A stretch of 20,695 nt of DNA from Bigelowiella natans CCMP2755 (lineage: Eukaryota > Cercozoa > Chlorarachniophyceae): positions 1-20,695 of the forward strand of contig ADNK01001652.1 in the NCBI GenBank assembly GCA_000320545.1, in the 5' to 3' direction. Positions 9,241 through 16,332 of this stretch are shown in pieces (positions within the stretch are counted from its first letter, which is position 1; the number at the start of each line of letters is the position of its first letter). Below the pieces are notes generated by a model. The model did no database searches and was not told where the DNA came from. It worked only from the letters and a program-made list of their open reading frames with translations. The position numbers were made by a program, and so were the translations under genes.

Positions 9241-9539
9241 CAATGCTCTGCTGTGGATTTTGCTATGTCATTTTTGACAAAGATTGTTTTCACAAAACAC
9301 ATGGTAGGCAAAGCTTTCATGTTGCGCATTTTTGCACATTTTGCTGCTGATTGCTGATGGGAAATCAAATGTGGGGCACTTGACATGTCATGCTCGTGCG
9401 ATTTTGCCATGTCATTCTAGCAATTCAGTTCAGCAGTAGGTCGTCAGTAGGTGAATTTTTAAAATGAAAATTTTGTGTCATTCCCCCTACCAACGGCAGA
9501 TGGGGAATCAAATGTGGGGTGTGGTGTGTACCCTGCTAG
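9241..9539 (-). repeat. Right terminal inverted repeat
   Basis: This is the inverted counterpart of 3685-4039 without the 53-bp duplication. It holds CAATGCTCTGCTGTGGATTT at the inner end and TGGGGTGTGGTGTGTACCCT near the outer end. It probably supplies the 3' UTR of the CR gene. Confidence 0.88.
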
Positions 9540-9551
9540 CCTGCTGCGTGC
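9540..9551 (+). repeat. Candidate target-site duplication, right copy
   Basis: CCTGCTGCGTGC, identical to 3673-3684 and in the same orientation, immediately outside the right arm. Confidence 0.5.
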
Positions 9552-9945
9552 GTTGCAAAACTGTAGAAAACACATGAATGACTGCACGCTCAGATTCGCT
9601 CGTGCTTTTTTCCTCGCTGCATGAGACACAAGTTAATACATAAACTGCGCATTTATTGTATATTCCCACGCAGGGACGTCTTTACAAGCAACGCTCATGC
9701 GAGTGGCGTGTTTTTTTCTGTTATCGCAAAATCGAAGCAATTTCGAAGATAAGCCTGTACGTTATGTAATGATAGACATGCAATATATTGTGTAGATAGG
9801 CCATAGTTGTACTTAAATACAACCACCCCAACTCGCATGCCATAATGAATACACAAGGATAATGTATACTTGGTTGACGTTTCTGACGATGTGTGTAGCG
9901 CTAAGTATGTCCCGCCGGACATATGTGTATATCTGTTTGTCATTA
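9552..9945. other. Spacer between element and SufE gene
   Basis: No gene is supported. The right-hand part should be the 3' UTR of the minus-strand SufE gene. The 82-codon minus ORF here reads through that region and has no recognisable motif. Confidence 0.4.
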
Positions 9946-11007
9946 CTATTCCCGCGTCACTTGCACCGCCTTCTTCTTCATGGTGTTAAGCATATTCAGA
10001 AACCCGTTGTTCCTCCCCGGCGTGAGACTCTAGGGGGGGTGGGGAAAGGCAGAGGCAGGGATTGGATCGAGGGGATAGAGAAGAAGAAGAATGAGGTTTC
10101 AAGGAAAAGTAGACGAATCTTGGAAGTTACTAAGAACGAAAAGATAATAGTGAAGGAAAGCAAACCTGGGTAATGCCAGCTTCTTGAATGAATTCAGGCT
10201 TGACGGCTACGATCTCTTCCACTGAATATCCTGATAGCCCTCGGATCAACAAGTTTACTAACCCTGCGCATTTGTCAGTGTTTCGTCACAACAATGCCGT
10301 CACGTATTCTAAATTTCGGTGGTGGTATTAACAGTCTCCCTCCCTCTCTCTCCCTCCCTTTCTCTCTCTCTCATAGAGCATAATGTGCATTTTAAATAAT
10401 ATTCATCCAACGATCCGATATACGTTCGTAACAAAGTGTATATGATTTCGTTTAATTGAAGGACCAAGAGTCAACCTTTAGTAATTAGTGCATCAGAATC
10501 CCCTCTAAAGAACACCTGATGAAGCAACACACATTCACATCAACGGCCCGGACTGGCAGATAACCTTGCGCCCCCCCTCTCCTTACCTTCCCATCTTCAT
10601 CCTTAACGGCCACAACATATACGGTGGAGAGGCAGCCGGGAACCTGCGCAATGTTATTTGGTGACGTTGTAGTATTGATGATTTTGACGCTGATGATGAT
10701 GATGATGACGACGACGATGACGACATGAAAAAACACAGCCAATTGAAATCAGTACTGGAGTCTGAGTACGATTGAGATATTGCCGCTTTCAAGAAAATTT
10801 GCAAAGATTCATCATGCTTTGTCTTTTACAGATAGGGAAGCCACAAACCTTGTTCTCTGCCTTCTGAAACTGGCTGGGAAGCGGCTGGGCCTCTTTGGCG
10901 TAGTATCTGATGATAAGAACATTTGATAATCTTAGCATATATTAAATAATCTTGTAAAGTCAAATTAGAGCACACATACACGAATGAATAGTTGTATATA
11001 TATATAA

Positions 11008-11059
<52 letters not shown>

Positions 11060-11766
11060 GAACACGCATATTTACTCCTATTGCTGGGGGACACGAGCAT
11101 CGGTTATAGATTTTCTCTTCGAACCCAAAAATAAAAAAACATTACAAAAGCTGCTGATGTCTCAAGGTATTGTCCGGAGCGGATTTCAATCGAACGACCT
11201 ATTCAGCGTTCAAGTTGTTACGAATCACATGGCTACAGTTCGGTGGGTTGTACGCACTATGATCTTCAAAGTTTTCGTGACGTGGGTTTGCACGATCAAA
11301 TGCGAGCAACTACAAAAGGATAGATCTCTAATTTCAATCTTGCTGCGCTGAATTTGCTCCCTGACCTCTTTCTCCAGATTTGGGGTCAGGTTCAGAGAAG
11401 AGGACGTGGTCGCAAAAGCGTGCATTTCGCGTTGTCGGCTGCTTCTCCTGCTCAGCTGCTCCATGGCTCTGGAGAAGCCTCCCGCCCGGTTCAATCCTCT
11501 CGAAACCTCTAATTTGCGCGTGGTGACCTGAAATTGAAGAGTCTTTTCAGTTGCTCATGCCGTATATCGAGGGGGGGAAGTAAACGGGAGAGGGGTACTG
11601 CTTCCCCACATACCTGCTGCAGCACCCCAGTCTGCTGCGGTCTTTGAAGGACCATCGATGGCTTTAATCCAGTCGATAGATGCCTCGTAGGCGATAGAGC
11701 GGCCAGAGACGACGCAACCACAACGAGGAGAAGCAGCGACGCTCCTGTGTGGTAGGGGGTGGACAT
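9946..11766 (-). CDS. SUFE: Plastid-targeted SufE, cysteine desulfurase activator (eight exons)
   Basis: SufE takes persulfide sulfur from the cysteine desulfurase SufS and boosts its activity for Fe-S cluster assembly in the plastid. Exons in gene order: 11766-11614, 11527-11366, 11198-11146, 10906-10849, 10643-10587, 10515-10476, 10263-10166, 10029-9946. Every junction keeps phase; total 705 nt, 234 aa. Exon 1 encodes a signal peptide (MSTPYHTG then LLLLVVVASSLAAL) followed by an Arg/Ser/Thr-rich transit region. The mature domain starts near LTPNLEKE, then RLKSAPDN, LLYYAKEAQPLP and the active-site loop VPGCLSTVYV with the sulfur-accepting Cys. FFRGDSDALITKGLVNLLIR, LSGYSVEEI and SLTPGRNNGFLNML follow. 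These are the conserved SufE blocks in order. The mature part is of normal SufE length, with no BolA or NadA fusion. Intron 3 carries a TA microsatellite. Divergent to the membrane-protein gene at 12040. The domain call is secure; the plastid location rests on the leader. Confidence 0.93.
10329..10373. repeat. Pyrimidine (TC-rich) tract in a SufE intron
   Basis: CTCCC/TCTC-rich low-complexity run on the plus strand between SufE exons 10166-10263 and 10476-10515. Confidence 0.8.
10995..11056. repeat. (TA)n microsatellite in SufE intron 3
   Basis: A long TA run with a few interruptions within the intron 10907-11145. The Ile/Tyr-repeat ORFs on both strands here are artefacts. Confidence 0.9.
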
Positions 11767-12039
11767 CTACTTTTTTTTCTTTTGTGTTCGACACGCCTCA
11801 GGCGAATTCCGAAGAGGAAACAGCGTTTTGTCCCTGTCGCAGCTTACATATATCCTAGCGTTTGGCTCTATGATCCAACAGAGGCAAAATGTGAAAATAT
11901 AGGGAATTCCAACCCTGCGACAACCACTTTCCGCCGTCTTTGACACTGATTGCAGAATGAGGAGCCGAGGACTCAAAACCCATTTCCTCGCTGAAAAGGG
12001 AGGCACATCAGCAGCACAAACCAATCGAAATGCAACGCG
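11767..12039. promoter_or_regulatory. Divergent intergenic region, SufE and membrane-protein genes
   Basis: Only 273 bp separate the SufE start codon (minus) from the proposed start of the membrane-protein gene (plus), so both promoters and 5' UTRs must lie here or overlap. Next to the SufE start is a T-rich run (TTTTTTTTCTTTTGTG on the plus strand). No clear TATA box is seen. The promoter role is inferred from gene arrangement. Confidence 0.5.
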
Positions 12040-13608
12040 ATGGCGGTCTCATTGGCCTGGCTAGTTAGTGATAGTATAAAAGCTGTGCTGTCTCTGGCCG
12101 AGCTTCTGTTTGGGGCGAAGAAGGTATGGCTTCTGCGTCGTGGGAACAAGCATGGCTATAGAATTTCATGGTATATCGCCGCACGATGTAGCCTCCGCTG
12201 ATCGAGTCATACTTAAAGCGAGAAAGTCATATAACATGCATTTTGTCAATCTTACCTTAGTTTATGCATCGTCACAGCACTGATGATCTTCCTCCACAGC
12301 TTGGTAAGAGCTGCGAGATCGCAGAATTGTCGTGTGTCTCCCATGTGACACGACTGTGCTGCCTTTTCAGACAGCTCATGAGCCATTGGCTGTCCATTGG
12401 AGGCTACACGCGACTCTTGTCACGTTGATGATTGTGAGGATGACCAAACTTTTGATTTCATCAGCATATCACGCATATTTGCTTGGCCAGGTGATTCTTC
12501 TAGAGGTTCTCCTCTACCTCTCCCTGCTCGTCTCAAACGCTGCTTTTGCAACGGCCATTAAACAAAAACCCCAAAACTACGGCGCGAATACCATATATTC
12601 TGGTTGTTGTACCGGAAAACCGGCTTCTATAATTCGGAGTATTCATGTATAATTTCTGGTTTCATTTGGCGATGTAGGTATGGCGATCGTGGCAGTGATG
12701 ATAAGCGTTGAGTTTATTGGACTTATGGTCACTCGCCAAAGTGCGTGGGAGGCAATTAGGAACATCGCAATATCGGGGACAGTGTGCCTTTCAGGTCGGG
12801 TTCGCCATCGTTGCTAGCAGAAATTGAAGATTCGTTAAAACGCTGCGACTGATTATTCTTAGGCTGTTATGTGGTGCTGTCGATGCGGAAGATCTCCAGA
12901 TTACTGGAATCGAATATGAGTCAGCAGAAGGCACTGGAGAATCGTGTGTTCAATAAGAAAACAACGACTACTACTACTACGCAGCAGCTTGGGAACAAGA
13001 ATAAGCAGTCCAGTCACGCACCGAGCAGTAGCTGCCAGAATACAGCCGCTTCAGGACAACCTAGAAGACCTTCATCGCATGATTTTAAAAAGACACTGAG
13101 CGGCACTATGGATTCTTCCGGAAATTTAGAGCCACTTCCAATAGCCAAGGTCACCGTAGAGAAGCAGGAGGGAAGAGGTTCGGTCGCGGTTACGCTATCA
13201 CCCCAGGCTGACGGAACATTTCTGGGAAGTATGCACGAGAAAGGGCGCGGCACTGAAGTGGTACACTTCAACTCACCACGAACGCCTGGCATTTTTGGCA
13301 ATATGAACCGATCTGCAGCAGTTGAACGCACTCCGAGCCACTTCCAGGGCCGCAAGCGCTCTGCAAGCGCGCACCATTCAAAAGCGATTCTGACAAAACT
13401 GCGGCGTCTGCAGGCGCTCGGGCTCGTGTTGATACCGGTTATCTCGGGGGTATTCGGGTTCCTAGCTTGGAGATCTATCAGCGCTTCTGGGCGCCAAGAT
13501 GAAGAGTTCAACCATGAAAGAGAAAACTACGTGCTTTTTGTCGACGTTTCACTCTACATCGGGATTTTAACAAACGGTTACGCGTTATGGTATGTTGCTG
13601 GAAACTAA
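12040..13608 (+). CDS. Multi-pass (about seven-helix) membrane protein, five exons
   Basis: Proposed exons 12040-12170, 12261-12303, 12371-12602, 12678-12794 and 12863-13608 join in phase (1269 nt, 422 aa). Hydrophobic segments in order: AWLVSDSIKAVLSLAELLFG; LCIVTALMIFLHSL; LVTLMIVRMTKLLISSAYHA; VILLEVLLYLSLLVSNAAF; AIVAVMISVEFIGLMV; IAISGTVCLSGCYVVLSM; then, after a loop of about 160 residues, LGLVLIPVISGVFGFLAW and YVLFVDVSLYIGILTNGYAL. The loop is Ser/Thr/Gln-rich with a poly-Thr run (ACN repeats near 12960-12980) and basic patches, so it is probably cytosolic and regulatory. The layout of a long loop before the last helices recalls heptahelical or TOM1-like proteins, but no diagnostic motif is visible. 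The last exon and the 12678-12794 junction are firm. The first donor (12170 versus 12123) and the exon-3 donor are less certain. Confidence 0.68.
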
Positions 13609-14310
13609 CAGCTCCGCAGTGAGACCGTGCAGTGATGATTTTTCACCTGAAAATGTTGGCAGATTAACGTGCGAACACGCACTGTCTAGGCTGCGAGCAT
13701 CGTGGAGCGCACAAGCCATCACATCTAGACATGGCAGAAATGAAATGGCATCTAGCTAGATGAGTCCGACATTGCTAGATTGCTAGATTGCTACACATGA
13801 CTAGCTATAGCTAGATGAGTCACAGTTACTTTTGTTGCACATGCTAGCATGTCTGTCCATGTTCAGTTGCGATGCATCTGAAAGCATGTAGGCGAGTGGT
13901 CGCATCTAGCTTGGTGTGCTGCGTGCGCAGTAGAGCTAGCTAGCTATGTTAGGCTACAGAGCTCGCTAGCTCGTCAGACACATCATGTTTGCATAATAAA
14001 GTGCACATTCACTAGGTCACAGCACTGGGCGAGACGCGCACACATGGCAAAAAAGAGAGACGCCGTGCTGACGTTACGTACACGATGACAAATCCCATTG
14101 AAATCATTTGGATGAAATGAGCACTTTCGATGCTGCTGTGTTTACTAGTTTATAGTGTTGCACCGATCTAGCGATTTAGCGATGTTTTCGCAGGTCACTT
14201 CTAGCTAGACTTTTGTAGATGCAGGCTAGCAGGCTAGCAGGCATCGAGGAAATACCAAGCTAGCAAGCTTCCCCGCACCAGACTTTTCTTCTTTCGCATC
14301 AGTCATTTAT
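13609..14310. repeat. CTAG-rich spacer
   Basis: No gene is seen. CTAG occurs about 25 times in some 640 bp (about 2-3 expected by chance), often as CTAGCTAG or GCTAGCAGGCTAGCAGG (near 14225-14240). GCTGCGTGCGCAG near 13918 resembles the sequence flanking the mobile element. The same flavour of DNA occurs at about 3520-3660 and, more thinly, at 18180-18730. Confidence 0.6.
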
Positions 14311-15462
14311 CTAGCTAGTTATGACCGAGTGCCCTGTGATGAAATTATTTGCGAAACATCCTTCCTCAAAGAAAACTTCCCAGAGATGCCAAACATACTT
14401 TCCCGCATTTATCTGAATGACGATCTCCGTCTTCCTTGTGACGACCGTATAGGTGTCATCAAGGTGCTGCTGATATTCCGAACAACTTGGTCTTGATATA
14501 AGGGCAGTGACGTATCTAAGTTTTTTCCTTTCCTTCTTACTCTCCAAGTTTCCAACAGATATGCGAATCTTTTTTGATCTTGTTGAGAAAAACTCACAGA
14601 TTCTGTCGAATTTCTGCTGCATCGTGTTCAGGGATTCCTCCACTTTGAAGCTCAGAAAAACTCGAAGAAAGTTGAAAATATTGGCTACACTTGTGAAAAG
14701 CTCTGCACCGTCATTTCTATAGTAGTCGATCCCAATTTCATCGGACACAGTCGTAGCCCATTTGCTTCTCTCGTCCGAAGTCAAGTAGTTATCTACTTTC
14801 CTTTCAATTGTCGGAAACATTTTGATGAATTTTTGCAGTTTCTCGTTCACTTTTGTTCGAAGGCTGTACCCAGATCTTCCAGTTCTGTGCATGCTCGCAA
14901 CGTCCATCGATAACATGTGAAGAAATCTCAGGAGCGAAAACTCCATGCAGTCTGTGTAGACTCTACCACGATTATGAATTGTTATGCATTCGCTCGTTTC
15001 GATGTGGCCTCCAATTAGAAGCTGTGGTACATCTTGCGTTTTTTGATCCTGCTCCTCAGCACTTTTAGCAGTCCGCTTTTGGCGAGGTGGAGAGTTTCTT
15101 CCCTCCTCCTCCCTTAGGCTTGCGTGTCTCTGTGGGTGTGCTGGGCACAGTGGATGATTCAGATCCATCGATCGCAGCTTTCTTATCATCATTTCTTCCT
15201 CTGCAGGAGTGCCACGCACAATGCATGCTTCCACAGCACGAATTCCGTGCTTCTTGCACAAATCGTCGATGTCAACAGACGCAGGCAGTATGTGCTCGAG
15301 ATCTACTAGGTCCACGAGCTCATGTGACACGTCTTTGTGCTCTTGCAACAAGCGGTTCAGGCTCCCATGCGTCACGGCGCCAATTGCAATTCGGTCCCGT
15401 CCGTCCTTGTTTCTGTCGCATGCGTTTGTGTTTGTAGTTTGAATACTTTTACCAGGTCCTTG
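14311..15462 (-). CDS. Unrecognised protein, 5' end uncertain, with YTDCMEFSLLRFL motif
   Basis: The frame is open on the minus strand from 15462 to the stop at 14311 (383 codons). No ATG lies before the first recognisable residues; the frame could start at a non-ATG codon (GTG at 15375), but an upstream exon joined near 15440-15470 is more likely. The first third is acidic, with EEEMMIRKL and a Pro/Arg-rich linker. The rest is helical and charged: RGRVYTDCMEFSLLRFLHML, then ERSKWATTVSDEIGIDYYRN, NIFNFLRVFLSF and a Lys-rich C-terminal part. The motif of aromatic, Ser/Thr, Asp, Cys, x, Glu followed by Leu-rich residues looks like a conserved core, but I cannot name the family. CTAG-rich DNA lies downstream. 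Composition is close to the host genes. It may be a lineage-specific multicopy protein. Confidence 0.5.
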   Translation of the reverse strand, partial: QGPGKSIQTTNTNACDRNKDGRDRIAIGAVTHGSLNRLLQEHKDVSHELVDLVDLEHILPASVDIDDLCKKHGIRAVEACIVRGTPAEEEMMIRKLRSMDLNHPLCPAHPQRHASLREEEGRNSPPRQKRTAKSAEEQDQKTQDVPQLLIGGHIETSECITIHNRGRVYTDCMEFSLLRFLHMLSMDVASMHRTGRSGYSLRTKVNEKLQKFIKMFPTIERKVDNYLTSDERSKWATTVSDEIGIDYYRNDGAELFTSVANIFNFLRVFLSFKVEESLNTMQQKFDRICEFFSTRSKKIRISVGNLESKKERKKLRYVTALISRPSCSEYQQHLDDTYTVVTRKTEIVIQINAGKYVWHLWEVFFEEGCFANNFITGHSVITS

Positions 15463-15528
15463 TTAAAAAAAGAAGCCATCCGCAAAGTCAGGCGAACTCT
15501 GCGGGGCCAGTTAATTGCAGGAAGAGTA

Positions 15529-15546
15529 GACGGGCTTCAGCCCGTC
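15529..15546. other. Perfect 7-bp hairpin
   Basis: GACGGGC, loop TTCA, GCCCGTC. It is 67 bp beyond the upstream edge of the open frame of the unknown minus-strand gene. It has no poly-T tail and does not match the histone 3' stem-loop consensus. Confidence 0.4.
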
Positions 15547-15717
15547 GTGGGAGAGGGTGCGTCCCTCCCTCCCAATCTAGCCCCTCCTAATGCTAGAAGC
15601 CACCCCAAGGAATCGGCGTATCGTTCATTCCTGAAGCGAGTACCTTTTAAGCACAGAAGCTCCTTGAGGCCTTGGAGGGGGAAGTGCTGACACATGAAGT
15701 GGCAGATACCCCCCCGG

Positions 15718-15773
15718 GGTCCCACGAGGAATCGAACCTCGTAACCAGGTAGGTTCATAACCAAATGGGGACC
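15718..15773 (-). other. tRNA-like element: acceptor and T arm, no D-arm
   Basis: On the minus strand GGTCCCC (5') pairs with TGGGACC (3') for six of seven positions. The 17-nt T arm CGAGG-TTCGATT-CCTCG is perfect and contains an exact pol III B-box (GGTTCGATTCC). Only 25 nt separate the acceptor 5' strand from the T arm instead of about 40, so a D-arm cannot fit. The middle forms competing GGTT/AACC hairpins rather than a proper anticodon arm. It could be a truncated tRNA pseudogene, a tRNA-derived SINE head or an organelle-derived tRNA. Confidence 0.4.
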
Positions 15774-16332
15774 GGAAAGTCTTCTGATCGCCGATGTCTA
15801 AAAACTTTGATTTTTGGAACTGACTTTGCGCGATGGGCCATGCATGCCAGAAAGGCAAGCAGGTTCTCTCGGCTCATGCAGCAAAAAGAAAGAAATTTCC
15901 GAGAATGAAATCCATCATCATCAACACAGGGTGAGACAACAAAATCACCCCCGATTAACCCTCAAAACGCATGCCATTCCTAGCGGTTCCAACCCTCTCT
16001 TTGAAACATAGCGACATATGAAACAGGGCGCGATCGGAGTTCAAACGCATGCCGTTTTTTCCCTTTTTCGGGTACTTTATGCGTCTGCAAGCCTGGTTTC
16101 CCCAAACCATTGGGGTTTCTACAGCGCGACATCCAAAACTCCCCTTTTTAACTAAATTAATTTCTAATTTTCATCACGTAAAATCTTAAGCTGCCGTTGC
16201 TTCTGATCTACCACGGAGCCGAAGAAGCCACCAGAAGGGATCTCTCTCAGGTCATCATCCATAAGTCAAAACAGTTTATAAAGAGCCAAGAAATAACAAA
16301 GAATCACAGCTACAAAGTCACTTACAAAGAGA

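Larger units (their letters stand above)
3685..9539. mobile_element. 5.85-kb terminal-inverted-repeat DNA element carrying a CR-type NTPase-nuclease
   Basis: The two ends are long inverted repeats: 3685-4039 and, inverted, 9241-9539. They share for example the CACACCACACCCCACATTTG run, the ATCTGCCGTTGGTAGGGG run and the TGCTGAACTGAATTGCTAGA run, with over 85-90% identity by eye. A 12-bp direct repeat flanks the element. Inside are a small minus ORF (4284-4667), a broken AT-rich relic gene (4673-6915) and an intact CR-type ORF (7270-9210). I recognise no DDE transposase. The helicase and HNH remnants suggest that the autonomous relative moves or replicates by a helicase/nuclease or self-synthesising route, but that is inference. 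No dinucleotide microsatellite occurs inside, unlike the surrounding host DNA. Exact termini are uncertain by a few bases. Confidence 0.85.
15463..16332. other. Intergenic region between the unknown gene and the NYN gene
   Basis: It contains a perfect hairpin GACGGGC-TTCA-GCCCGTC (15529-15546), a tRNA-like element (15718-15773, minus) and pyrimidine-rich runs near 16050-16130. The overlapping ORFs on both strands between 15537 and 16011 have no recognisable motif. The promoters of the two flanking divergent genes probably lie here. Confidence 0.45.

Noticed and set aside
11366-11527. Monothiol glutaredoxin start (LTPNLEKE then SKI)
   Set aside because: The following in-phase exons encode the SufE blocks, not a CGFS thioredoxin fold.
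13014-13511. 165-codon minus-strand ORF
   Set aside because: Antisense to the last exon of the membrane-protein gene, which is fixed by an in-phase splice junction at 12863.
15529-15546. Histone-type 3' stem-loop
   Set aside because: Stem and TTCA loop do not match the histone consensus and no histone gene is nearby.
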